A stretch of 64,000 nt of DNA, from the NCBI RefSeq assembly GCF_011578285.1, contig NZ_CP049916.1, positions 1,240,001 through 1,304,000 of the forward strand. The letters run 5' to 3'. A program made the position numbers and the translations under genes. Positions within the stretch are counted from its first letter, which is position 1, and every line of letters begins with the position of its first letter. The notes below the pieces were generated by a model. The model worked only from the letters and a program-made list of their open reading frames with translations, made no database searches and had not been told where the DNA came from. Source of the DNA: Acinetobacter lanii (lineage in GTDB: Bacteria > Pseudomonadota > Gammaproteobacteria > Pseudomonadales > Moraxellaceae). Of the stretch, positions 26,827-35,522 are shown piece after piece.

Positions 26827-29466
26827 GTGCTTGAAGCTTACCGCCAACACGTTGAAGAACGTGCCGCACTCGGAGTCCCACCGAAGCCACTTGATGATGC
26901 TCAAACTGCTCAACTTGTTGAATTAGTAAAAAATCCACCAGCAGGTGAAGAAGCATTCCTCGTTGATTTGCTTGAAAACCGCGTTCCTGCGGGTGTTGAC
27001 CAAGCTGCTTATGTAAAAGCTGCTTTCTTGGCTGCATTGGCAAAAGGCGAAGCAACATCTCCTTTAATTACTAAACAACGTGCTGTTTACTTACTAGGTA
27101 CTATGCTTGGTGGTTACAACGTTGCACCTTTAGTTGCTCTTCTTGACGACGCAGAACTTTCAGAACTTGCTGCTGAAGCGTTGAAGAAAACACTTCTTGT
27201 ATTTGATGCGTTCCATGACGTTGCCGATAAAGCTAAAGCGGGCAATGCAAATGCACAAGCTGTTATGCAGTCTTGGGCTGACGCTGAATGGTTCACAAGC
27301 CGTGAAGACGTTCCAGAAGAAATTAAACTGACTGTGTTCAAAGTCACTGGCGAAACCAATACAGACGACTTGTCACCTGCACAAGACGCTTGGAGCCGTC
27401 CAGATATTCCATTGCATGCAAATGCAATGCTTAAAAACGAACGTGATGGTATCAACCCTGAAAAACCAGGTGAAGTTGGTCCATTAAGCCAAATTAAAGC
27501 ACTGATTGCGAAAGGCAACCAAGTTGCCTACGTAGGTGACGTTGTTGGTACAGGTTCATCTCGTAAATCTGCAACGAACTCTGTGCTTTGGTTCTTTGGT
27601 GATGACATTCCGCACATCCCGAACAAAAAAGACGGTGGTTACTGCTTAGGTTCTAAAATCGCGCCGATTTTCTTCAATACTATGGAAGATGCGGGTGCGT
27701 TACCGATCGAGATCGATGTTGCTAACATGAACATGGGCGACGAGATCACACTTAAGATCGATAAAGCTGCTGCGAAAGTAACTGCGTCTAAAGACGGTGC
27801 TGTGATTGCTGAAGCTGAACTTAAGACTCCAGTTCTTCTTGACGAAGTTCGTGCGGGTGGTCGTATTAACTTAATCGTTGGTCGTGGTTTGACCACTAAA
27901 GCACGTGAAGCTTTAGGTCTTGCTCCATCTACATTGTTCCGTACACCAGTTCAACCTGCTGCAACGGGTAAAGGCTTCACTCAAGCACAGAAAATGGTGG
28001 GTCGCGCTTGTGGTCTTCCTGAAGGTCAAGGTGTTTTACCGGGTACTTACTGTGAACCACGTATGACGACTGTGGGTTCGCAAGATACCACTGGTCCAAT
28101 GACACGTGACGAATTGAAAGACTTGGCTTGCTTAGGTTTCTCTGCTGACCTTGTTATGCAATCTTTCTGTCATACCGCTGCGTATCCAAAACCAGTTGAC
28201 GTTCAAATGCAACACACGCTTCCTGATTTCATCATGAACCGTGGTGGTGTGTCTTTACGCCCAGGTGACGGTATTATTCACTCTTGGTTAAACCGTATGC
28301 TTCTTCCAGATACCGTAGGTACTGGTGGTGACTCACATACGCGTTTCCCAATTGGTATTTCATTCCCAGCGGGTTCTGGTCTTGTTGCGTTCGCTGCAGC
28401 GACTGGTGTTATGCCATTAGACATGCCTGAATCTGTACTTGTTAAGTTCAAAGGTAAAATGCAACCGGGTATCACACTACGTGACCTAGTGCATGCGATT
28501 CCTTACCGCGCGATTCAAGAAGGCGACTTAACTGTAGAGAAGAAAGGTAAGAAAAACATCTTCTCTGGTCGTATTCTAGAAATCGACTTAACAGAAATGG
28601 AAACTGACTTAACGGTTGAGCAAGCATTCGAATTGTCTGATGCTTCTGCTGAACGTTCTGCTGCGGGTTGTTCGATCACACTTTCTGAAGAGAAAGTTGC
28701 TGAATACCTGAAATCAAACATTACAATGTTGAAATGGATGATTTCTGAAGGTTATGGCGATGCGCGTACAATGGCTCGTCGTGTTGAGAACATGGAAAAA
28801 TGGTTAGCGAACCCATCACTTCTTAAAGCTGATGCTGACGCTGAATACACCAAAGTGTACGAAATCGATCTTAACGACATCAAAGAACCTGTTCTTTGCT
28901 GCCCGAACGATCCAGATGATGCGAAATTACTTTCTGATGTTCAAGGCGTGAAAATTGACGAAGTATTCGTTGGTTCATGTATGACAAACATCGGTCACTT
29001 TCGTGCAACTGGTAAGTTACTTGAGAAAGTTCCGGGTGGCGTATTGTCAACTCGTTTGTGGATTGCTCCGCCTACGCGTATGGACGAACGTCAATTGATG
29101 GAAGAAGGTTTCTACAACATCTATGGTAAAGCTGGCGCACGTACTGAAATGCCAGGTTGTTCATTGTGTATGGGTAACCAAGCACGTGTAGCGCCGAACA
29201 CGACTTGTGTATCGACTTCTACTCGTAACTTCCCGAACCGTCTAGGTCAAGGTGCGAACGTTTACTTAGCGTCTGCTGAACTTGCTTCTGTTGCTGCTGT
29301 ACTTGGTCGTTTACCAAGCCCAGAAGAATACCAACAGTATGCAGCTCAAATTGACAGCATGTCTGCTGACATCTATCAATACTTAAGCTTCGACAAAATG
29401 GGCGACTATACTGACGCTGCTAAAGATGTTGATACCAAGAAAATTGCTGCTGCTCAGTTGACTTAA
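26827..29466 (+). CDS. acnB: Aconitate hydratase B
   Basis: AcnB, 879 residues (E. coli 865), interconverts citrate and isocitrate in the TCA cycle. An N-terminal HEAT-like domain (about 1-160) is followed by the swivel domain (VGDVVGTGSSRKSATNSVLWF) and the catalytic domains. The cluster cysteines are in HTA-rich CHTAAYP, near residue 450, and in MPGCSLCMGNQA near residue 780. The start is GTG with AGAGGA upstream. Codon choice (many CTT, GCT, GTT) differs from neighbours, as expected for a highly expressed gene. The leader carries a terminator-like hairpin. Confidence 0.97.
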   Translation: MLEAYRQHVEERAALGVPPKPLDDAQTAQLVELVKNPPAGEEAFLVDLLENRVPAGVDQAAYVKAAFLAALAKGEATSPLITKQRAVYLLGTMLGGYNVAPLVALLDDAELSELAAEALKKTLLVFDAFHDVADKAKAGNANAQAVMQSWADAEWFTSREDVPEEIKLTVFKVTGETNTDDLSPAQDAWSRPDIPLHANAMLKNERDGINPEKPGEVGPLSQIKALIAKGNQVAYVGDVVGTGSSRKSATNSVLWFFGDDIPHIPNKKDGGYCLGSKIAPIFFNTMEDAGALPIEIDVANMNMGDEITLKIDKAAAKVTASKDGAVIAEAELKTPVLLDEVRAGGRINLIVGRGLTTKAREALGLAPSTLFRTPVQPAATGKGFTQAQKMVGRACGLPEGQGVLPGTYCEPRMTTVGSQDTTGPMTRDELKDLACLGFSADLVMQSFCHTAAYPKPVDVQMQHTLPDFIMNRGGVSLRPGDGIIHSWLNRMLLPDTVGTGGDSHTRFPIGISFPAGSGLVAFAAATGVMPLDMPESVLVKFKGKMQPGITLRDLVHAIPYRAIQEGDLTVEKKGKKNIFSGRILEIDLTEMETDLTVEQAFELSDASAERSAAGCSITLSEEKVAEYLKSNITMLKWMISEGYGDARTMARRVENMEKWLANPSLLKADADAEYTKVYEIDLNDIKEPVLCCPNDPDDAKLLSDVQGVKIDEVFVGSCMTNIGHFRATGKLLEKVPGGVLSTRLWIAPPTRMDERQLMEEGFYNIYGKAGARTEMPGCSLCMGNQARVAPNTTCVSTSTRNFPNRLGQGANVYLASAELASVAAVLGRLPSPEEYQQYAAQIDSMSADIYQYLSFDKMGDYTDAAKDVDTKKIAAAQLT

Positions 29467-29500
29467 TTTATTGAAAATTAAGATATTTTGAGTTAAAAAT

Positions 29501-29529
29501 AAGGGCTGATTAATCAGCCCTTATTTTTT
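29501..29529 (+). terminator. Intrinsic terminator of acnB
   Basis: Perfect 11-bp palindromic arms AAGGGCTGATT / AATCAGCCCTT followed by ATTTTTT. Confidence 0.88.
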
Positions 29530-29761
29530 GAGTATAGAATGGATAAACCTAATATTTTCAAATATGCCACCAAAGAATTATCACAGGATGCTTTCATTTT
29601 TTGGTTATTAGATCATGCAAATCCTAAATATGAAAATGTAGATCCAGTTCTCAAGGATTGTGCCATAACTTTGATTTCTAAATTTTTTGAATTAGAAAAT
29701 AAAGAAATGCCTAAAAAAATTGAAAAATTCACTCTTCATAAACAATACCAAAATATTGATA

Positions 29762-29786
29762 TGAACCGTACCGGGTTTGTCGGAGA
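29762..29786 (+). repeat. Left terminal inverted repeat of the IS
   Basis: Begins TGAACCGTACC; its complement ends the element at 31069. Confidence 0.9.
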
Positions 29787-29811
29787 CCAACTTTCTTGAG
29801 AGAATGTCCCA

Positions 29812-30129
29812 ATGACAAAACCAAAATATACCCCTGAAATCAGAGAAAGAGCGGTTCAATTATTGATTGAATCTGAAAAAGATTATCCTTCTACTTGGGC
29901 TGCAATCACAGCAATTGCACCTAAGATTGGCTGTACTCCTGAAACACTACGTTCCTGGCATCAGAAGTATTTGAATCAACAGAATCCAATCAAAGTACAG
30001 CAGCTTTCAGACCAAGAACGCATTAAACAACTTGAACGCGAAAATAAAGAACTGCAACGAGCCAATGAAATTCTACGCAAAGCAGCCGCTTTTTTCGCCC
30101 AGGCGGAGCTCGACCGCCCACACAAATAA
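29812..30129 (+). CDS. IS3-family transposase OrfA
   Basis: A 105-residue DNA-binding subunit. The helix-turn-helix (about residues 8-55, RERAVQLLIESEKDYPSTWAAITAIAPKIGCTPETLRSWHQKY) recognises the IS ends. It is followed by a leucine-zipper-like helix (ERIKQLERENKELQRANEILRKAAAFF). The stop codon overlaps the orfB ATG. Near its 3' end is a T TTT TTC slippery heptamer followed by a hairpin, giving the OrfAB fusion transposase by -1 frameshifting. Confidence 0.92.
   Translation: MTKPKYTPEIRERAVQLLIESEKDYPSTWAAITAIAPKIGCTPETLRSWHQKYLNQQNPIKVQQLSDQERIKQLERENKELQRANEILRKAAAFFAQAELDRPHK
30090..30118 (+). promoter_or_regulatory. Programmed -1 frameshift signal of the IS
   Basis: Heptamer T TTT TTC (30090-30096, X XXY YYZ type, in the orfA frame). 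It is followed 5 bases later by the stem GGCGG / CCGCC (30102-30118, 7-base loop). The orfB frame is open from this point through its ATG. Confidence 0.7.
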
Positions 30130-31031
30130 TGGTGGATTTTATCCATAATAATAAAGAGCTGTACGGAGTCGAGGCGATTTGTAGAATTTTACCTATCGCA
30201 CCTTCAACCTATTACCGAACTTTAGACCTCGCGGACAATCCAGAACATCGAGCGAAACGAGATTTACATGACTTGCATCATGCTGAACAAATTAAACGAA
30301 TTTGGAAGGAAAGTTCAGGTCGATATGGTGTACGTAAAGTTTGGCAAAAACTGAAACGTGAAGGCTATATTATTGCGCGCTGTACAGTTGCTCGATTGAT
30401 GCAAAAGCTAGGTATACAAGGTGTTTGGCGAGGTAAGAATAAACAAACGACCCGTAGCCGGGATGATCAAAAACGAGCAGATGACTTGGTGAAACGCAAT
30501 TTTAGTGCTGATCAGCCTGACCAGCTGTGGGTCGCTGACTTCACGTATATTCAAACAAATTCAGGCTGGGTCTATACCGCCTTTATTATTGATGTGTTCT
30601 CACGAGCAATTGTTGGATGGAAAGTATCAACACGTATGAATACAGACATGGTGCTCGATGCACTGGAGCAAGCATTGCATGATCGAGGCATGCCAAAGAA
30701 CGTGATTCATCATAGTGACAGAGGCGTGCAATATCTTTCCATTCGTTATACCAATCGTTTAGAAGCAGCAAATTTACGAGCATCAGTCGGTACGACCGGT
30801 GATTCATACGATAATGCTTTGGCTGAAACGATGAATGGCTTATACAAAACAGAGGTGATTGAATATTTAAAAGCAGATTGGCAAGGTTTAGCGGATGTAC
30901 AACTTGCGACACTAAATTGGGTAGATTGGTTCAATAAAGAACGTGTACATAGTGCACTGGGTTATGTATCACCTTTTGATTTTGAAGTAATCTACTATGA
31001 TAAGATTAACCCGTTAGGTCAGGTGGCCTAA
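30129..31031 (+). CDS. IS3-family transposase OrfB (DDE integrase core)
   Basis: A 300-residue catalytic subunit. An N-terminal HTH_21-type region (about 40-95, IKRIWKESSGRYGVRKVWQKLKREG) is followed by an rve-type DDE domain. The acidic triad is Asp in LWVADFTYI, Asp in HHSDRGVQY, and Glu in NALAETMNGLYKTEVI. WFNKERVHSALGY is the usual C-terminal signature. It starts at an ATG overlapping the orfA stop, but the functional product is expected to be the frameshifted OrfAB. Confidence 0.94.
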   Translation: MVDFIHNNKELYGVEAICRILPIAPSTYYRTLDLADNPEHRAKRDLHDLHHAEQIKRIWKESSGRYGVRKVWQKLKREGYIIARCTVARLMQKLGIQGVWRGKNKQTTRSRDDQKRADDLVKRNFSADQPDQLWVADFTYIQTNSGWVYTAFIIDVFSRAIVGWKVSTRMNTDMVLDALEQALHDRGMPKNVIHHSDRGVQYLSIRYTNRLEAANLRASVGTTGDSYDNALAETMNGLYKTEVIEYLKADWQGLADVQLATLNWVDWFNKERVHSALGYVSPFDFEVIYYDKINPLGQVA

Positions 31032-31044
31032 CTTAAATAAAAAG

Positions 31045-31069
31045 TCTCCGACAAACCCGGTACGGTTCA
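31045..31069 (-). repeat. Right terminal inverted repeat of the IS
   Basis: Ends GGTACGGTTCA on the plus strand, the inverse of the left end, and is followed by the ATA target duplicate. Confidence 0.9.
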
Positions 31070-31885
31070 ATATACTTCTTAAATTAAACAATTTTTCTAT
31101 CATTATTGAAGATAAAACAGGAACAAAAGCACATGGGGATCAGTTAACAAGATATAGAAATCTTATAGTTTCAGAAGCTGGTGAAGAAAACGTCTTAGCC
31201 ATATTTTTTAAAACACATGATCAGTCGAGTTATAAGAAAGAAATAGAAGAAGGTTTTAAGATTTTTTCTAGAGATAATTTAATCTCGATTTTAGATATTT
31301 ATAAAAATGTTAACAGTGATATTTTCAATAACTTTAAAGATTATATTGTCGAAATTGAAGATGAAGTAAATGCTTTTGTCTTTAGAAAGGAATGGAATAA
31401 GAAGAATTGGATTGGATTTTTCAAATATGTAAAAAATGAGTTGAAACGTGGGGATTGGGGATACGTATCTAATCCTAGTGGTGGCTTTATGGGCTTTTGG
31501 TGGGCATTTCAAAGAAATGAATATTGTACTCAATATTTACAACTTCAAAACGATCAATTAGTACTAAAGATAAATAGTAATAAAGCAGAGAACGATAGAA
31601 AGTTTAGAAATATTTGCTACGAGCATTATATTGAGAAAGCAAAATTAGAAGGACTAAAATTTACTAAACCTACTAGATTCGGTAAAGGTGAGACCATGAC
31701 CATATTATGTACCGATTATGTTGTAAGATGCCCTGATACTGAATTGATTAATATAGAGCAGACACTTGAAACGATCCATACTTATACTAAATTTATAGAA
31801 AAATACGCTTTATTGGATAAAGTTTTTTTTGAATAACTTTGAAAGCTCTATATTATATAGGTTATGTTCTAAAAAATAATTTATT

Positions 31886-32101
31886 ATGTCCAAACAATCC
31901 CGCTTCCTCTGTATTGGTGGTTTCCTCAATGGAACCCAAGTTAAAGACCAAGGCGACAGCTTTGTCTGTGTTGAAAAAGGCAAAAACGTCACCTACACCA
32001 AGAAAGAAATCTTTAATCAAGATGCTTGGAATCATGACTACTACGTCTGTGAGGACACCACAGACCTACAAGCCAAAAAGTGGGTCTTTGATATTCAATA
32101 A
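31886..32101 (+). CDS. Small hypothetical protein in the accessory island
   Basis: A 71-residue protein with no signal peptide or membrane segment. It is rich in aromatic and charged residues, with three cysteines (CIGG, CVEKG, CEDTT). It lies 50 bases after the interrupted nuclease gene on the same strand and may have been its partner. The ribosome-binding site is weak. A competing 90-residue frame (31839-32111) is Thr/Lys-rich and less protein-like. No family is recognised; it could be a small phage-type gene. Confidence 0.5.
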   Translation: MSKQSRFLCIGGFLNGTQVKDQGDSFVCVEKGKNVTYTKKEIFNQDAWNHDYYVCEDTTDLQAKKWVFDIQ

Positions 32102-32118
32102 TGAATATTAAAGAGTCA

Positions 32119-32154
32119 AAAAAAGCTCAGATGCTAAACAGTATTTGAGCTTTT
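32119..32154. terminator. Bidirectional terminator at the island boundary
   Basis: AAAGCTCA / TGAGCTTT with an imperfect inner AT pair. T-runs flank both sides; the minus-strand tail (T7) suits the lrp-type gene ending at 32180. Confidence 0.65.
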
Positions 32155-32179
32155 CTATTTTGAGATTTGAATGTTATTT

Positions 32180-32665
32180 TTATTCAATCATCAGTAAGTC
32201 AGAATGATTTGCCAATTTTAAAGGGCGTAAAGCAAAGATCGAACGGGTATGACGAATCCCTTTCATCGAATATAAATTTTTACGTAAAAATCGTTCATAG
32301 TGTTCAGAGTTTTTAACCGCCACTTTCACCAAATAATCATAATCACCTGTGACCAAATGCGCTTCAACCACTTCAGGCATATTGGCAAGGGTTTCACTAA
32401 ACTGATTTAAAATTTCATCATCATGACGCTCAAGCGTGATTTCAATAAAGAATAGCTCATTGATGCCAATCGCTTTCGGGTTAATGTTGGCGGTATAACC
32501 CTCAATCACATTCAAGCTTTCTAAACGCTTTAAACGCGTCCAACACGGCGAGGTCGATAGCATCACTTTCTCAGCCAGCTCAGTAACGGTCAAACGCCCA
32601 TCTTTTCTCAGCTCAGACAAAATTTTGTAGTCCACACGGTCTAACTGGTAATTGCTATCGTTCAT
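32180..32665 (-). CDS. Lrp/AsnC-family transcriptional regulator
   Basis: A 161-residue feast/famine regulator. The N-terminal winged HTH (about residues 8-60: LDRVDYKILSELRKDGRLTVTELAEKVMLSTSPCWTRLKRLESLNVIEGY) is followed by the RAM ligand-binding domain (about 68-150; HLVTGDYDYLVKVAV is the typical GxxDYxL signature). Amino-acid responsive regulation is usual in the family. No divergent amino-acid gene is next to it; a 333-base gap precedes the potassium channel gene on the other strand. The target is unknown. Confidence 0.88.
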   Translation of the reverse strand: MNDSNYQLDRVDYKILSELRKDGRLTVTELAEKVMLSTSPCWTRLKRLESLNVIEGYTANINPKAIGINELFFIEITLERHDDEILNQFSETLANMPEVVEAHLVTGDYDYLVKVAVKNSEHYERFLRKNLYSMKGIRHTRSIFALRPLKLANHSDLLMIE

Positions 32666-32998
32666 TGTGTATTAAAAAATGTTATGTATTGCATGAATTA
32701 TAGTTATACCATTATTTTGAAAGATGAAAATAGTTAAGGCTTGAGATCAGACCAAAGTGGGTCTTAGATGCTTTAAAACTAGCCATTTTGAACGATAGTT
32801 ATAATTAAAAGCATGAAAGTTAAGCTATTAAATTGATAAAAATCCAAGTCTATTCTTGGAGAATAGCCAAGTAATCGCACTGAATACCGTATAAGCATAT
32901 GGGTACATTGATCATGGATACAGCAGTTAAAGTCGAATGATTTTTAAAATCGAGTGACACGTATTACCATGAGCTATCCCTGCATTTAAGCTTCCACT
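32666..32998. other. Intergenic region between lrp-type gene and the ion channel gene
   Basis: A 333-base divergent intergenic region that must hold two promoters. It includes the repeated CCAAG/CTTGG/CCAAG motif at 32844-32871 and no credible gene. Confidence 0.5.
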
Positions 32999-33982
32999 AT
33001 GAAACACAGCGCTTGGTTCAGCATTCGTAAATGGGTTTATCACCATTTACATGATGAGGACTATCAAACTCCTTTAAGTCAAATCATCAATTTCTTTTTG
33101 ATTCTACTGATTTTGGGCAATGTGGTGGCGGTGCTGTTGGAGTCAGTGAATGACCTGTATCACCACTACCAAGTGTATTTTGATGCGTTTGAGCACTTTT
33201 CAATTGTGGTGTTTAGTTTGGAATATCTGCTTCGTTTTTGGAGTGTGGTGGAACGCAATCCACAGCAATCTGCACTCAAACAGCGTTGGGGCTACGTCAC
33301 CAGTGGGGCTGCGATCATTGACTTGTTGGCGATTCTACCGGCGTATCTAAATCTGTTTGTAAAACTCGATCTGCGTTTCCTACGAATTTTAAGACTGTTC
33401 CGTTTATTTAAGCTGACCCGTTATTTTGTATCGCTGCAAATTTTACTCAGAGTCATCGAGCGTGAAAAAGGCTCATTCCAAGCGGTGATTTTTATCTTGA
33501 TCATTATGATCGTGATTGCAGCAGCAGGGATTTACGGCGTGGAAAGTCGGGTACAGCCTGAAGTGTTTAGCTCAATTCCGGGTTCAATGTGGTGGGCGGT
33601 GGTAACCTTAACCACAGTGGGTTATGGCGATGTGACCCCAATGACCCCAGTCGGGCGTTTTTTAGGGGCGATGATCACCATTCTTGGGGTAGGGCTTGCA
33701 GCATTGCCTGCCGGGATTTTAGCCAATGGTTTAGCCAATGAGTTGGAATTGCGGAAACAACAATTAGAGATTCGATTTCGCCAACTCTTGCAAAATTCAG
33801 ACATCGACATTTTAAATGACACTGAAAAAATGGAAGCGCTTCGAAAAGAAGTCGGACTGTCGACTGAGCAGATGCATGACATTACTTTGCAATTGATCCG
33901 TGAGCGGGAAGAAATGAAGCTGAAACAACAACAGCATCAATATTGTTACTGTCCACATTGTGGCAATAAATTACCCGATTAA
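32999..33982 (+). CDS. Voltage-gated-type potassium channel
   Basis: A 327-residue six-TM cation channel. S1-S4 occupy about residues 28-145, and S4 carries regularly spaced arginines (RFLRILRLFRLFKLTRY, about 120-138) as a voltage sensor. The pore loop holds the potassium selectivity filter TTVGYGD (about 205-211). S6 is followed by a coiled-coil cytoplasmic helix (LELRKQQLEIRFRQLL), and the protein ends with a zinc-ribbon-like CPHCG. The Kv/KvAP-like family is clear; the physiological role in the bacterium is not. Confidence 0.9.
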   Translation: MKHSAWFSIRKWVYHHLHDEDYQTPLSQIINFFLILLILGNVVAVLLESVNDLYHHYQVYFDAFEHFSIVVFSLEYLLRFWSVVERNPQQSALKQRWGYVTSGAAIIDLLAILPAYLNLFVKLDLRFLRILRLFRLFKLTRYFVSLQILLRVIEREKGSFQAVIFILIIMIVIAAAGIYGVESRVQPEVFSSIPGSMWWAVVTLTTVGYGDVTPMTPVGRFLGAMITILGVGLAALPAGILANGLANELELRKQQLEIRFRQLLQNSDIDILNDTEKMEALRKEVGLSTEQMHDITLQLIREREEMKLKQQQHQYCYCPHCGNKLPD

Positions 33983-34162
33983 ACATGACTTCACAGGCTA
34001 TATAAAGGGATTTAAATAGCCTAAGCATATTTGATGCAATATTCCAAAAATAAAAATAACCTCAATTTACGACTCGAAATTTTTACATTTTTTGAGCTGA
34101 AACAAGACCTTGTTTTAGGGTCTAATCATGATTAATAAAAATGACAGACGATTGGAACGAGA

Positions 34163-35377
34163 ATGACATTTGAAATTGATGCCTTTGGCACCTTGGTGAT
34201 TGCAGTATTTTTCTTATTTATCGGGCGGTTTTTGGTTCAAAAAATTGCATTTTTTAGAAACTATAATATTCCAGAGCCAGTGATTGGCGGTTTGATTGCT
34301 GCACTATGTGCCTATGCATTGCATCTGTTTTTTAATATCAGTGCGAGCTTTAGTGCGCAGATTCAAAATATTTTGATGTTGATGTTCTTTACCTCGATTG
34401 GTCTGAGTGCCAGTTTTGTCAAACTCAAAGAAGGCGGTAAAAGTTTAGTCATCTTTCTGTTCTGTGTGGCAGGCTTTGTGTTGCTACAAAACGCAGTCGG
34501 GATGAGTCTGGCGACAGTATTAGGACTTGATCCTTTAATTGGTTTGGTGGTCGGTTCGATTACCTTAACCGGTGGACATGGAACAGCAGGGGCTTGGGGA
34601 CAGGTTTTAGAAACTGAGTATGGTATTCAAGGGGCTATTGTATTAGGCATGGCAAGTGCCACCTTCGGTTTGATCATTGGCGGTGTGATTGGTGGACCGG
34701 TTGCAAAGTTTTTAATCAAACGTCATCAACTGGCTGAGCAAGTCGCTGTAGAAGACAATGATCAACCCGCACATGCCGATTCAGCTGCATTTGAATATCC
34801 ACGTAAAACCCGTTTAATCACTGCCAATAATGCAGTATCGACTTTGGGGATGTTTGCACTGTGTATTTATGTTGCCAATGGTATGACCGAGTTCAGTAAA
34901 GGGCAGTGGTTTGAATTGCCCACTTTTGTGTGGGCGCTGGCGAGTGGCGTGATTCTACGTAATATTCTAGAACACGTTTTAAAAGTGAATATTTTTGACC
35001 GTGCCATTGATGTATTTGGCAATGCGTCTTTGTCGCTATATTTGTCGATGGCATTGCTGTCCTTACAACTGTGGCTGTTGGCAGATTTGGCCGGACCTTT
35101 GGTCATTATTCTATTGTTGCAAATGCTAACTTTGGCGCTGTTTACAATTTTCGTGACCTTTAAAGTGATGGGCAGTAATTATGATGCAGCCGTACTTTCA
35201 GCCGGGCACTGTGGTTTTGGCATGGGAGCAACACCAACAGCGATTGCCAATATTCAAGCCATTACCAACACCTATGGGCCATCACATAAAGCCTTTTTGA
35301 TCATTCCACTGTGTGGTGCGTTCTTTATCGACATTATTAACGCGGTGGTGATTCAAACCATTTTAAAATTCTTTTAG
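34163..35377 (+). CDS. gltS: Sodium/glutamate symporter
   Basis: GltS, 404 residues with about 10 hydrophobic segments, imports glutamate with sodium. The N-terminal IGRFLVQKIAFFRNYNIPEPVIGGL and the two inverted pore motifs SITLTGGHGTAGAWG (about residue 140) and SAGHCGFGMGATPTAIANIQ (about 350) are diagnostic of the family. The gene is monocistronic with a terminator 25 bases downstream. Confidence 0.94.
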   Translation: MTFEIDAFGTLVIAVFFLFIGRFLVQKIAFFRNYNIPEPVIGGLIAALCAYALHLFFNISASFSAQIQNILMLMFFTSIGLSASFVKLKEGGKSLVIFLFCVAGFVLLQNAVGMSLATVLGLDPLIGLVVGSITLTGGHGTAGAWGQVLETEYGIQGAIVLGMASATFGLIIGGVIGGPVAKFLIKRHQLAEQVAVEDNDQPAHADSAAFEYPRKTRLITANNAVSTLGMFALCIYVANGMTEFSKGQWFELPTFVWALASGVILRNILEHVLKVNIFDRAIDVFGNASLSLYLSMALLSLQLWLLADLAGPLVIILLLQMLTLALFTIFVTFKVMGSNYDAAVLSAGHCGFGMGATPTAIANIQAITNTYGPSHKAFLIIPLCGAFFIDIINAVVIQTILKFF

Positions 35378-35400
35378 TGCTCTTCAATACGCTTAAAGAT

Positions 35401-35427
35401 TAAAACAGCGCTTCGGTGCTGTTTTAT
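35401..35427 (+). terminator. Terminator of gltS
   Basis: AAAACAGC / GCTGTTTT around a short GCTTCGGT-type loop. Confidence 0.75.
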
Positions 35428-35465
35428 ATGGTGTGTCATCCTATTCGGAAATTCAAGCATTAAAA

Positions 35466-35484
35466 AGCCCCATGGTTAGGGGCT
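35466..35484. terminator. Small GC hairpin, possible terminator of mro
   Basis: AGCCCC / GGGGCT with a 7-base loop, downstream of the minus-strand mro gene and preceded by A5 on the plus strand (T5 on minus). It could terminate mro transcription. Confidence 0.5.
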
Positions 35485-35522
35485 AGTCGTAAATGGGTCA
35501 AGCCCAGATACTGTAAGAGGCT

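Larger units (their letters stand above)
29762..31069 (+). mobile_element. IS3-family insertion sequence (IS51-like group), complete, 1308 bp
   Basis: The ends are near-perfect inverted repeats of about 25 bases starting TGAACCGTACCGGGTTTG, on the left at 29762 and complementary at the right to 31069. A 3-bp target duplication ATA flanks it (29759-29761 and 31070-31072), the size typical of IS3. It carries orfA and orfB overlapping by one base in different frames. Everything needed for transposition looks intact, and the perfect target duplication and undecayed flanks suggest a recent insertion. Confidence 0.93.
29539..31836 (+). pseudogene. PD-(D/E)XK nuclease-family gene, interrupted by an IS3-family element
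   Basis: The two flanks (29539-29761 and 31073-31836) rejoin exactly in frame when the IS and one ATA copy are removed. The result is a 328-residue protein. It matches the layout of PD-(D/E)XK proteins of the PDDEXK_4 type: an N-terminal helix (ELSQDAFIFWLL), then Asp74 and Glu87-x-Lys89 (D-x12-ExK) and QLTRY near residue 98. The IS sits directly after the Asp74 codon, so the catalytic core is split. What remains in frame is an 86-residue N-terminal peptide with an IS-derived tail, and a promoterless 3' fragment. The gene is AT-rich and uses AGA/ATA codons rare in neighbours, indicating horizontal acquisition. Related proteins occur in defence and restriction contexts; the exact role is inferred. 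Confidence 0.8.

Noticed and set aside
29762..31069. IS as part of a composite transposon carrying the island
   Set aside because: Only one copy of the IS is in the window and its 3-bp target duplication matches on both sides, so it is a simple single insertion into the nuclease gene.
31839..32111. 90-residue frame overlapping the 71-residue gene of the island
   Set aside because: Its composition is simple (T/S/K/P-rich) and it has no ribosome-binding site. The overlapping 71-residue frame is more protein-like.
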